DNA of 37,205 nucleotides, taken from positions 1-37,205 of the forward strand of contig CAYIYO010000016.1 in assembly GCA_964367715.1 (NCBI GenBank), read 5' to 3'. A program made the position numbers and the translations under genes. This document shows, in pieces, positions 29,359 to 37,205 of this stretch. A model generated the notes under the pieces. It did no database searches. It saw only the letters and a program-made list of their open reading frames with translations, and was not told where the DNA came from. Within the stretch, counting starts at the first letter, position 1; every line of letters starts with the position of its first letter. The DNA comes from CAYIYO01 sp964367715. GTDB lineage: Bacteria > Chlamydiota > Chlamydiia > Chlamydiales > Criblamydiaceae.

Positions 29359-31407
29359 ATGGAATCAAATGCAAAATCATCTTTAGGAATCGAAGAACAA
29401 CACAGTGACTCAATTCCTCCACTTAATGCGGAACAAAAAGAAATTCTACAAAAAATTGCCAACACCATCCGCCAACTCTCTATCGATGCCGTCGAAAAAG
29501 CAAATTCAGGTCACCCCGGCCTCCCCCTCGGCTGCGCAGAAATTGGCGCCTATCTGTATGGTTACGCGCTTCAACATAATCCCAAAAATCCTCAATGGAT
29601 CAATCGCGATCGCTTCATTCTCTCTGCGGGACACGGTTCCATGTGGCTTTATTCCTGCCTCCACCTTGCCGGCTATCCGTTAACAATCGAAGACATTAAG
29701 CAATTTCGACAGCTACACTCAAAAACGCCAGGTCATCCAGAAAGTCTTGATACTGAAGGTGTTGAGACAACAACAGGTCCACTAGGACAAGGCATCGGCA
29801 ACGCAATCGGACAAGCACTCGGAATGAAAATTCTCGCAGAACGCTTTAATACAGAAAAACAAGCGCTCATTAATAACAAAGTCTACTGCCTCGTCAGCGA
29901 CGGCGACATCATGGAAGGGGTCTCCGCAGAAGTCTCCTGCCTTGCAGGACATCTTAAACTCGATAACATCATTGCCATCTACGACTCGAATCATATCTGT
30001 CTCGATGGCCCCCTATCCGATTCTTTTTCCGAAAACACAAAAGAACGCTACAAAGCCTACGGATGGGAAGTCTATGAAGTTGATGGCCACGACTTAGACG
30101 CTCTCCACGAAACACTATCAAAAGCCCGCACCAACCAACGCCGCCCCCGTCTTATCATTGCACACACGATCATCGGCCGCGGATCGCCCAACAAAGCGGG
30201 AACACATAAAGTTCATGGATCTCCTCTCGGCACAGAAGAGGCCAATGCGACTAAAGAAGCATTAAATCTTTCAAAAGAACCTTTCCACGTTCCAAAATCC
30301 GTTTACGACTACTTCCACGCCAAACTAAAACGCGAACAAACGGCAGAAGAGCTATGGAAACAAAGCTTTGAAGAATGGGGAAAGAAAAATCCAGACTTCC
30401 TTCATGAATTTGAGATCATGGCTAAACGTCAACTTCCCAATGATATTGAACAAAAAATCAGAGCCGTCGAAATCAAATCTCCTGTCTCAGGAAGAAAAGC
30501 CTCAAATGCTGTTATCCAAGAATTGGCAAAGCTTCTTCCTTTTCTTTATGGGGGCTCTGCCGACCTATCATCATCCGATCTCACCCTAATGAAAGACTTT
30601 GGCGCTATCTCTCCTGGCCTTTTTGCTGGACGTAACATCAAATTCGGCGTACGCGAATTTGGCATGGCAACGATAGCGACAGGCTTAGCGCAAACAAAAA
30701 TGATCCTTCCTTTTATCGGAACCTTCCTCACCTTCTCCGACTACATGCGCAACGCAATCCGTTTGGCCGCACTGATGAAAGAGCATGTGATCTACCACTT
30801 CACACACGATTCCATCTTCCTGGGCGAAGATGGTCCCACGCACCAACCAATCGAACACTATGCAGCGCTAAGAGCAATTCCAAATCTGCAATTTATTCGT
30901 CCTGCGGATGCTAATGAAGTTAAAATGGCATGGCTTGCAGCCCTCCGCTACAACGGACCAACAGCATTCAGTTTGACACGACAAAACCTTCCCGCATTAG
31001 AAGGAACAGACGTTCCATATGCCGAAGGAATGGGCCGCGGTGCTTATATTCTCAGAAAAGAAAAGAAAAAGCCCGACTTCACGCTCGTCGCTACTGGATC
31101 AGAAGTTAGTCTTGCGATCGAAGTGGCAAACGAACTTGAAAAGCTCGGAAAAGCAGTGCGCGTTATTTCTATGCCGTGCTGGGAAATTTTTGAGCAGCAA
31201 CCGTTTGATTACCAGGAATTCATCTTCGGCGGCGATCTAGGCAAGCGGGTCAGCATCGAAGCAGGCGTCGAGCAAGGATGGCATAAATACATCGGCAGGG
31301 AAGGAATCGCCATCTGCATGGACAGCTTCGGAGCCTCCGCTCCACAGCAGGATCTGGCAGAAGAATTTGGCTTTACTGTTCCTTCGATCCTCGAGCGGGT
31401 GCTGTAA
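29359..31407 (+). CDS. tkt: Transketolase
   Basis: 682 aa from the chosen start. Thiamine-diphosphate enzyme of the non-oxidative pentose phosphate pathway, transferring two-carbon units between sugar phosphates. The N-domain has ANSGHPGLPLGCAEIGAYLY, SAGHGSMWLYSCLHLAGY and the TPP motif GDGDIMEGVSAEVSCLAGHL; the middle domain FGVREFGMATIATGLAQ and FTHDSIFLGEDGPTHQPIEH; the C-domain LVATGSEVSLAIEVANEL. The frame is open to 29299, but GAGG at 29350-29353 fits the ATG at 29359 (the neighbouring ATG at 29356 is two bases from it). Not obviously coupled to hemE; a hairpin pair follows. In Chlamydia a tkt gene also lies near hemE (recalled). Confidence 0.96.
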   Translation: MESNAKSSLGIEEQHSDSIPPLNAEQKEILQKIANTIRQLSIDAVEKANSGHPGLPLGCAEIGAYLYGYALQHNPKNPQWINRDRFILSAGHGSMWLYSCLHLAGYPLTIEDIKQFRQLHSKTPGHPESLDTEGVETTTGPLGQGIGNAIGQALGMKILAERFNTEKQALINNKVYCLVSDGDIMEGVSAEVSCLAGHLKLDNIIAIYDSNHICLDGPLSDSFSENTKERYKAYGWEVYEVDGHDLDALHETLSKARTNQRRPRLIIAHTIIGRGSPNKAGTHKVHGSPLGTEEANATKEALNLSKEPFHVPKSVYDYFHAKLKREQTAEELWKQSFEEWGKKNPDFLHEFEIMAKRQLPNDIEQKIRAVEIKSPVSGRKASNAVIQELAKLLPFLYGGSADLSSSDLTLMKDFGAISPGLFAGRNIKFGVREFGMATIATGLAQTKMILPFIGTFLTFSDYMRNAIRLAALMKEHVIYHFTHDSIFLGEDGPTHQPIEHYAALRAIPNLQFIRPADANEVKMAWLAALRYNGPTAFSLTRQNLPALEGTDVPYAEGMGRGAYILRKEKKKPDFTLVATGSEVSLAIEVANELEKLGKAVRVISMPCWEIFEQQPFDYQEFIFGGDLGKRVSIEAGVEQGWHKYIGREGIAICMDSFGASAPQQDLAEEFGFTVPSILERVL

Positions 31408-31474
31408 TTAAAGAGAACACAGACCCTGCTTTAGGATTTTTGTACTCTTAAAATAGTTATGATAACGGAATGTA

Positions 31475-31528
31475 TTAGGCTCGAAGAGCCGTAATCTTAC
31501 AGCCCATTTAGAATTAAAAAATTCTAAA
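31475..31528 (+). terminator. Two-hairpin segment after tkt (GGCTC-module relic)
   Basis: TTAGGCTCGAAGAGCCGTAA resembles the start of the GGCTC module (CAGGCTCAAAGAGCCGGCAT), including the GGCTC/GAGCC hairpin at 31478-31490 and the following ATCTTACAGC. Then TTTAGAATT (31507-31515) pairs perfectly with AATTCTAAA (31520-31528). The two hairpins could end tkt transcription; there is no T-run directly after them. Confidence 0.45.
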
Positions 31529-31565
31529 GTCGAGCATCTGCGCTCTGTGGTAGTTTTTTATAAAA

Positions 31566-32621
31566 ATGCGAACGGTATATATGTTAAATTCTCTTTTTCT
31601 CGATGCATTGCATTGCCGCAACCATAGCGGTAGACCCCCAATTTGGATCATGCGCCAAGCCGGACGGTACATGCCGGAATACCGTGCAATACGTTCAAAA
31701 CACAGCTTTTTGACGATGTGCCACACGCCCGAACTCGCTGCACAAGTCACACGTTTACCCATCGACTGCTTTGGGATGGATGCCGCAATTCTTTTTTCCG
31801 ACATCCTTGTTGTCGCAGAAGCCTTTGATGTGGGACTCCGCTTTGAAGATAAGGTAGGACCACTCATCGAACGTCCCATTCGTTCCAGCGCCTCTATCGC
31901 CGCACTGCCGACAATCGATGTAAAAGAAAAGCTCGGTTATGTCGCTGAGACGATTTCACTACTCAAACCAACATTAAATGTGCCTTTAATCGGATTTGCC
32001 GGAGCCCCTTTTACCGTTGCCAGCTATATGATCGAAGGAGGAAGCAGCAAAGATTTGCGTCTAACAAAAAAATTGATGTTAAATGATCCAGAAGCCTTTC
32101 ATTCGTTATTAGATAAAATTGCCATCTGCACGATCGATTACCTCAATCTTCAAATTAAAGCAGGAGTCAACGCACTTCAACTCTTTGATTCATGGGCAAA
32201 CTTTCTTAGCATGCCCCACTTTAAGGAATTTTCTTTAGCTTACATGAAGCGCATCGTTAACGCGCTCTCTCCGCACAACGTTCCCATCATCTTATACTGC
32301 AAAGGATCCTCTGTTTTTGCAGAGGAACTCGCCACGGCATGTCCGGCAGGAATCAGCCTTGATTGGAATGCCGACATTAATAAAATCAGGGAACGTCTTC
32401 CTCCGAGCATCGCTCTTCAAGGAAATCTCGATCCCGATTTTCTCTACGCCCCGGCACCTCTTCTCAAATCCGCAGCCTTAAATATGATGGAATCAATGAA
32501 AGACCAGCCAGGATACATTTTCAATTTAGGCCACGGAATCCTTCCCGACGTCTCGCCCGATGCTGTCCGTTTACTTGTTGATACAGTAAAAAGTAGCGAA
32601 CGGTCAACTACTCTCGCCTAA
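31566..32621 (+). CDS. hemE: Uroporphyrinogen decarboxylase
   Basis: 351 aa, usual length. Converts uroporphyrinogen III to coproporphyrinogen III in the cytosol. The signature RPPIWIMRQAGRYMPEYR is present near the N-terminus, FSDILVVAEAFDVGLRFED carries the conserved Asp region, and IGFAGAPFTVASYMIEGGSS and the late FNLGHGILPDVSPD complete the family pattern. ATGs at 31566 and 31587 are both possible; neither has a clear ribosome site. The stop codon sits in the loop of a small TCGCCT/AGGCGA hairpin. hemG follows after a 285-base structured gap; the coproporphyrinogen oxidase gene (hemN) that lies near hemE in Chlamydia is not here. Confidence 0.96.
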   Translation: MRTVYMLNSLFLDALHCRNHSGRPPIWIMRQAGRYMPEYRAIRSKHSFLTMCHTPELAAQVTRLPIDCFGMDAAILFSDILVVAEAFDVGLRFEDKVGPLIERPIRSSASIAALPTIDVKEKLGYVAETISLLKPTLNVPLIGFAGAPFTVASYMIEGGSSKDLRLTKKLMLNDPEAFHSLLDKIAICTIDYLNLQIKAGVNALQLFDSWANFLSMPHFKEFSLAYMKRIVNALSPHNVPIILYCKGSSVFAEELATACPAGISLDWNADINKIRERLPPSIALQGNLDPDFLYAPAPLLKSAALNMMESMKDQPGYIFNLGHGILPDVSPDAVRLLVDTVKSSERSTTLA

Positions 32622-32812
32622 AGGCGAAAGCTTGTAGCTGCCCGTCGAAACCGACGCTACCATCGGGTGTTGACATACCCGTATTAGCGACAACAGACGC
32701 TAATAGCTGCGAGAGAGTGCTGCGAGCTTCCACAATTGTAAGGCTTTACCTTTTCGCCATGGTTTAGCGCCTGAGACCGAAGCCATTGCAAACCCATGCT
32801 TTAAGGCGAAAA
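32614..32812 (+). other. Structured intergenic segment between hemE and hemG
   Basis: Several hairpins in series: TCGCCT/AGGCGA (32614-32627), GTCG/CGAC from 32644 on, a perfect eight-base stem TATTAGCG (32682-32689) with CGCTAATA (32698-32705), and TTTTCGCC (32751-32758) with GGCGAAAA (32805-32812) enclosing further pairs (TGGTTT with AAACCC). No open reading frame of interest and no match to a tRNA. Could be a leader or attenuator for hemG, a small RNA, or a decayed repeat. Confidence 0.4.
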
Positions 32813-32906
32813 AAAATTGTACTAAACTTAAGGAATTAAAGCAAAGTAAAGAGGAACGAGGTTTCCTCCCAGAGCTAAAGCACTGGATTTCCACCTCGTC
32901 AATTGG

Positions 32907-34286
32907 ATGAAGAAAAAAAGATTTGTCGTTTTAGGAGCAGGCATCACAGGCCTTTCCCTCGCATGGTACCTAAAAAAAAGATGGGGAGATAACGCCACGA
33001 TTACAGTAATCGAAAAAAATTCTCAAGTGGGCGGATGGATCCAAACTCTAGAAAAAGAAGGATTCCTCTTTGAACAAGGTCCCCGCAGCTGCCGCATTCG
33101 TCGCAATGAATCGACAACATTAACACTCATCGAAGCGCTCAATCTTCAACACGAAGTCATCACTCCCTCAAAAAAAGCACAGAAAAAATACCTATGGAAT
33201 AATGGCTCCCTTAAAAAAATGCCGTCTTCTATGCTCGGCGCACTTTTTCATCCGCTGACACGAAAAGTGCTCCTTCCCTGCATCAAAGAACTCTTTCAGT
33301 CTGAAGGAAAATTAGAAGACGAATCCGTCTACAACTTCTTCTCTCGCCACTTTGGCACTTCATTCACAAACCAATTCATCGATCCTTTAGTGTCAGGCAT
33401 CTATGCAGGCGACATGCATCGTCTTTCCATTAAGGCATGTTTTCCACAATTTTATGAAGCAGCAAAAAGTCATGGATCTGTTCTCCGTGGAATGCTCATG
33501 CAAAAAAAAGATACTCTCACAAAGAAAAGTCCTTTTGTCCTAAAAATGGAGAAAGAAGCCCTCTTTTCCTTCAAAAAAGGCATGCACACTCTCCCCCTCG
33601 CCCTCTATAATACAATGAAAGAAAATGTCCTCCTTTCCACAGAACTCACCTCCCTACAATTGCATTCGGATAACATTCACCTCACATTAAGCGATGGACA
33701 ACAACTACTCGCCGACCATTGTTTCTCAACCCTCCCTGCTGAAGCTCTTCTTCCTCTTCTTACCCCAAGCGCTCCATCCGCCCTTAAGACAAAGCTCTCT
33801 TCCCTTCAACGCTCCTCTGTCGCTCTGGTCTCACTGGGTTACCAACAATCCGTCCTTAAATACAAAGGGTTTGGCTATCTCATACCCGAAAAGGAAAAAG
33901 AAGAGATCTTGGGCGCTGTATGGGATAGCACTCTCTTTCCCGAGCAGCAATCTACCCCAGACACTACCTGTATTACTGTGATGTTAGGAGGAAGCCGCAT
34001 GCCTCACATTCTTGAGAAAACAGATGGCGATCTAGCACTAATGGCACTAAACGCAGTCTCAAAACACCTAAACATTAATAACTTACCTCATACGCTCCAC
34101 GTAACAAGGACGGTCAACGCCATTCCCCAATACGCCGTAGGTCACGACGAAGAAGTTAAAGAGATTGAATCGATGATCCATTCCCTCTCCCCTCATCTAA
34201 CTATCGCCGGCACAAGCTTTTATGGTGTCGCAATCAACGATTGCATCTTGACTGCTAAAAAGCTCTCTGCAAAAATATCCCCCTAA
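32907..34286 (+). CDS. hemG: Protoporphyrinogen oxidase, HemY/PPOX type
   Basis: 459 aa. FAD-dependent oxidation of protoporphyrinogen (or coproporphyrinogen) late in heme synthesis. The N-terminal FVVLGAGITGLSLAWYLKKR is the dinucleotide-binding GxGxxG fold, followed by ITVIEKNSQVGGWIQTLEKE and GFLFEQGPRSCR; FTNQFIDPLVSGIYAGDMHR is the family substrate region, and the C-terminal IAGTSFYGVAINDCI the second FAD contact. This is the oxygen-dependent HemY-like flavoprotein, although chlamydial annotation calls it hemG. Follows the structured segment after hemE; clpC follows after a weak terminator. Confidence 0.93.
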   Translation: MKKKRFVVLGAGITGLSLAWYLKKRWGDNATITVIEKNSQVGGWIQTLEKEGFLFEQGPRSCRIRRNESTTLTLIEALNLQHEVITPSKKAQKKYLWNNGSLKKMPSSMLGALFHPLTRKVLLPCIKELFQSEGKLEDESVYNFFSRHFGTSFTNQFIDPLVSGIYAGDMHRLSIKACFPQFYEAAKSHGSVLRGMLMQKKDTLTKKSPFVLKMEKEALFSFKKGMHTLPLALYNTMKENVLLSTELTSLQLHSDNIHLTLSDGQQLLADHCFSTLPAEALLPLLTPSAPSALKTKLSSLQRSSVALVSLGYQQSVLKYKGFGYLIPEKEKEEILGAVWDSTLFPEQQSTPDTTCITVMLGGSRMPHILEKTDGDLALMALNAVSKHLNINNLPHTLHVTRTVNAIPQYAVGHDEEVKEIESMIHSLSPHLTIAGTSFYGVAINDCILTAKKLSAKISP

Positions 34287-34335
34287 CCCCTAAAGCAATT
34301 TGCAATAATTGAGTCAGAGCACTAAATTAATAAAT

Positions 34336-34356
34336 AAGGGCCCATTCCCTTTTTTT
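34336..34356 (+). terminator. Weak intrinsic terminator after hemG
   Basis: AAGGG (34336-34340), loop CCCATT, CCCTT (34347-34351), followed by TTTTT. The stem is only five bases but has a T-tail. 50 bases after the hemG stop and 35 bases before the clpC ATG, so clpC could also depend on read-through. Confidence 0.4.
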
Positions 34357-34391
34357 GACACACTCCACTAATCCAAATAAGAGAGTCGCAT

Positions 34392-37049
34392 ATGTTTGAT
34401 AAATTCACCAACCGCGCAAAACAGGTCATCAAGCTTGCCAAAAAAGAGGCGCAACGACTCAATCATAATTATCTCGGAACGGAACACATTCTATTAGGCC
34501 TCCTTAAACTCGGCCAAGGTGTCGCCGTCAATGTTCTTCGCAATCTCAATATCGATTTCGAAACTGTACGTAACGAAGTCGAGAAATTAGTCGGTTTTGG
34601 TCCAGAGATTCAAGTCTATGGCGATCCTGCACTCACCGGAAAAGTAAAGAAAGTATTTGAATTCGCAAACGAAGAAGCTGCTAACCTCAACCATAATTAT
34701 GTGGGAACAGAGCATCTTCTATTAGGGCTTCTCCGTCAAACCGACGGGGTCGCTGCGCAAGTATTGGAAAACCTCAACGTCAACTTAAAAGAAGTCCGAA
34801 AAGAAGTTCTTAAAGAATTAGAAACATTCAATCTCCAACTCCCTCCAATCGGCAGCACTCCTCCGCCCATGGGCGAAGCAGGAGGAAGCATCGGCGGTTC
34901 ACAATCCAAACCTTTCGAAAAAAGCGGCATGGGAAATGGCTCTGCAGATAAAATGCCCGCATTGCGCGCTTACGGACTTGACCTGACGGAACAGATGCGC
35001 GAAGGGCGCATGGACCCTGTCATCGGCCGAAAAGAAGAAGTGGAACGTCTTATTCTTATTCTCTGCCGTCGCAGAAAAAACAACCCTGTATTAGTTGGGG
35101 AAGCAGGAGTAGGAAAAACTGCGATTGTAGAAGGTCTTGCCCAAGCGATTGTTAAAGGAGAAGTTCCTGACAACCTCTTAAAGAAAAAGTTGATCACCCT
35201 CGACCTTGCCTTGATGATCGCAGGAACAAAATACCGCGGACAATTTGAAGAGCGGATCAAAGCCGTCATGGATGAAATAAAAAAGAACGGCAACGTTCTT
35301 CTTTTCATTGATGAATTGCACACAATCGTCGGTGCCGGAGCAGCGGAAGGGGCAATCGATGCCTCAAATATTCTTAAACCTGCGCTTTCTCGCGGAGAAA
35401 TCCAATGTATCGGTGCAACCACCATCGACGAATACCGCAAGCACATCGAAAAAGATGCGGCCCTAGAACGTCGTTTCCAAAAAATTATGGTTGCTCCCCC
35501 AAGCGTTTCAGAAACGATCGAAATCTTGGAAGGATTAAAAGCCAAATATGAAGAGCACCACAAATGCTTCTACACCTATCAAGCCCTAAAAGCAGCGTCA
35601 GTTTTATCTGACCGCTACATCCATGGAAGGTTTCTTCCTGATAAAGCGATCGACCTCATCGATGAGGCCGGTGCTAAAATGCGCATTTCTATGATGAATC
35701 AACCGCAAGATATCGGCAAAAACGAACAAGAAATCGAAGAAACGCGGATTGCCAAAGAAAATGCCATCGGAAAACAAGAGTACGAAAAAGCAGCCAAATT
35801 ACGTGATAAAGAAAAAACCCTACGCGAAGAGCTTCAAAAGCTACGTGCTGCATGGGAAGTGAACAAACAAGAACACGAAGTCATCGTCGACGAAGAAGAT
35901 ATCGCTGCGGTCATCGCAAAGCAAACAGGGATCCCTCTCAATCGCTTGACAGAAGGCGAAACGCAAAAAGTTCTTAAGATGGAAGAAATCTTGCGTGAAA
36001 ATCTCATCGGACAAGACGATGCAATCAAAACGGTCTGCCGTGCAATTAGAAGAAGCCGTGCCGACATTAAAGATCCTAATCGCCCTATCGGTGCCTTTCT
36101 ATTCCTCGGACCCACAGGGGTCGGTAAAACGCTGCTGGCACGCCAACTTGCGATTAACCTCTTCGGTGGTGAAGATGCCCTCATCCAAGTCGATATGTCC
36201 GAATACATGGAAAAATTTGCTGTCAGCCGTATGACCGGTTCTCCTCCAGGATATGTTGGACACGAAGAAGGCGGTCAGCTCACAGAACAAGTCCGTCAAC
36301 GTCCCTATTCTGTCGTTCTTTTTGATGAAATAGAAAAAGCCCACCCAGATGTGATGGATATTCTTCTACAGATTTTAGAAGAAGGGCGCTTAACAGACTC
36401 TTTTGGCCGAAAAATCGACTTCCGGAATACAGTCATCATTATGACCTCTAACCTCGGTGCGGATTTAATTAAAAAGAGCACAGAAGTTGGCTTTGGCGCT
36501 GCATCGGGAGGCACCCTCGACTACGATCAAATTAAATCGAAAATTGAAAGTGCGGTGACCAAACACTTCAAGCCAGAATTTTTGAATCGTTTGAATGACG
36601 TTGTCATCTTCCATCCTCTTAACCGTGATGCATTGCTCAAAGTCATCGATATCGAAGTCAAAAAGCTTGCTGCACGTTTAGAAAAGAAAAATATTTTCTT
36701 AACAATGGACGAAAAAGGAAAAGCATTCCTCGTCGACAAAGGATTCCAGCCAGAAATGGGTGCACGCCCCTTACGCAGAACCATTGAGCAATATTTGGAA
36801 GATCCTCTCGCAGAGCGTCTATTAATGGATCCTAGTAAAGGTCGTCGCTGCATCGTCACTGCAAAAGAAGACGGCATCGAACTTATCGATACGGAAGTAT
36901 TTGATATTCATAAAGACCGCTCGGGATACCGCAAAAAGAAGAATGATCCAAGCGATTTTTCTGCTGAAGAACCGGTAGAAGCGGAAGCTGTGGTCAAAAA
37001 GGAAGAGCCTCCAAAAAAAGAGCCTAAGAACGCAAAAGAAAAAGCGTAG
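34392..37049 (+). CDS. clpC: ClpC-type AAA+ unfoldase
   Basis: 885 aa. Hexameric ATPase that unfolds substrates for ClpP. Two Clp-N repeats (FTNRAKQVIKLAKKEAQRLN, AANLNHNYVGTEHLLLGLLR) occupy residues 1-145; NBD1 has Walker A GEAGVGKTA (about 235) and LLFIDELHTIVGAG; the UVR-type middle domain ENAIGKQEYEKAAKLRDKEK (about 455) marks ClpC rather than ClpA or ClpB; NBD2 has GPTGVGKTLLARQ (about 572) and VVLFDEIEKAHPDV. A charged C-terminal tail of about 50 residues (VEAEAVVKKEEPPKKEPKNA) extends beyond the usual end. No CIRCE element is seen upstream. A repeat copy lies 38 bases after the stop. Confidence 0.97.
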   Translation: MFDKFTNRAKQVIKLAKKEAQRLNHNYLGTEHILLGLLKLGQGVAVNVLRNLNIDFETVRNEVEKLVGFGPEIQVYGDPALTGKVKKVFEFANEEAANLNHNYVGTEHLLLGLLRQTDGVAAQVLENLNVNLKEVRKEVLKELETFNLQLPPIGSTPPPMGEAGGSIGGSQSKPFEKSGMGNGSADKMPALRAYGLDLTEQMREGRMDPVIGRKEEVERLILILCRRRKNNPVLVGEAGVGKTAIVEGLAQAIVKGEVPDNLLKKKLITLDLALMIAGTKYRGQFEERIKAVMDEIKKNGNVLLFIDELHTIVGAGAAEGAIDASNILKPALSRGEIQCIGATTIDEYRKHIEKDAALERRFQKIMVAPPSVSETIEILEGLKAKYEEHHKCFYTYQALKAASVLSDRYIHGRFLPDKAIDLIDEAGAKMRISMMNQPQDIGKNEQEIEETRIAKENAIGKQEYEKAAKLRDKEKTLREELQKLRAAWEVNKQEHEVIVDEEDIAAVIAKQTGIPLNRLTEGETQKVLKMEEILRENLIGQDDAIKTVCRAIRRSRADIKDPNRPIGAFLFLGPTGVGKTLLARQLAINLFGGEDALIQVDMSEYMEKFAVSRMTGSPPGYVGHEEGGQLTEQVRQRPYSVVLFDEIEKAHPDVMDILLQILEEGRLTDSFGRKIDFRNTVIIMTSNLGADLIKKSTEVGFGAASGGTLDYDQIKSKIESAVTKHFKPEFLNRLNDVVIFHPLNRDALLKVIDIEVKKLAARLEKKNIFLTMDEKGKAFLVDKGFQPEMGARPLRRTIEQYLEDPLAERLLMDPSKGRRCIVTAKEDGIELIDTEVFDIHKDRSGYRKKKNDPSDFSAEEPVEAEAVVKKEEPPKKEPKNAKEKA

Positions 37050-37087
37050 TCCTTATTTGGAGTGCAACAGCAAGCCTTTGCCATTTT

Positions 37088-37168
37088 TATACACAAGTGA
37101 AATCAAGAATCGGTTTTTGAATTCACTTGTGTATCTATCGAACGTGATTTTATACCACGGTTCGGATA
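37088..37168. repeat. Copy 5 of the inverted repeat, after clpC
   Basis: TATACACAAGTGAAATCAAG then AATCGGTTTTTGAAT at 37088-37122, identical to 4728-4762. Arms ATACACAAGTGAA (37089-37101) and TTCACTTGTGTAT (37122-37134) are perfect complements over 13 bases. It continues into CGAACGTGATTTTATACC and a CGAAC/GTTCG pair near 37139-37165. Probably serves as the 3' structure of the clpC transcript. The last bases of the window, to 37205, show nothing further. Confidence 0.8.
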
Positions 37169-37205
37169 AATTTTGACATTTGGACACAGCGAAAGCCCCG
37201 CGGTT

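Noticed and set aside
34355..34383. TTGACA at 34355 as -35 of a clpC promoter
   Set aside because: The matching -10 position would place the transcript start within a few bases of the ATG, leaving no leader for a ribosome site.
34311..34391. CIRCE/HrcA heat-shock operator before clpC
   Set aside because: GCACTAAATTAA is present, but the complementary GAGTGCTAA arm at nine-base spacing is not.
34970..35563. 197-codon minus-strand open frame inside clpC
   Set aside because: It lies fully opposite the conserved NBD1 of ClpC; no independent support.

Overview
The window looks like a chromosomal segment of a Chlamydia-related bacterium (order Parachlamydiales; a Waddlia-like organism would fit, but the genus cannot be fixed from this sequence). 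The best evidence is a histone H1-like Hc1 gene (hctA), a CesT-type type III secretion chaperone beside a large membrane-active protein, and gene neighbourhoods that match, as I recall them, the Chlamydia trachomatis blocks nifU-nifS-pgmA-pseudouridine synthase (CT720-CT723) and yajC-rlmD-hctA-(hemG/hemE/tkt) (CT741-CT750). Parts of these blocks are separated here by inserted accessory genes.

Layout. 1-4.7 kb: a minus-strand run gpmA > nifS-like > nifU-like, diverging from an RsuA/RluB-type pseudouridine synthase and an Rsm22-like methyltransferase. 4.7-4.9 kb: a 100-N assembly gap that falls inside a dispersed inverted repeat. 4.9-9.7 kb: a hypothetical protein overlapping tail-to-tail with an MFS transporter, then the OppD/OppF ATPase pair. 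9.7-12.6 kb: a three-gene plus-strand cassette, type III chaperone - large two-hydrophobic-region protein - second chaperone-like protein. 12.6-16.9 kb (minus): MFS efflux-type transporter, yajC, tgt, rlmD. 16.9-20.5 kb: an accessory island with a composite repeat, a DoxX-like protein and a tightly coupled SOUL - cation/proton antiporter - Ca/Na antiporter operon. 20.7-21.2 kb: hctA. 21.5-26.0 kb: a TPR - ExbB/TolQ - ExbD/TolR - TolA/TonB-like operon. 26.0-29.3 kb: composite repeat, two small unknown genes, a CgeB-like glycosyltransferase and an unknown helical protein. 29.3-37.2 kb (plus): transketolase, hemE, a structured intergenic segment, hemG, clpC.

Three observations stand out. First, the adjacent NifS-like and NifU-like proteins have both lost their catalytic or ligand residues: NifS lacks the PLP lysine and the persulfide cysteine, and NifU lacks all three IscU-type cysteines. 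Only the C-terminal Nfu CxxC remains. Second, Tgt has lost three of its four zinc ligands. Third, a short inverted-repeat family (core TATACACAAGTGAAATCA) sits directly after gene 3' ends at every copy seen. It provides the stop codon of one gene, apparently spans the assembly gap, and in one place is fused to a second, 125-bp repeat module. Functional statements rest on motifs read by eye; no database search was possible.
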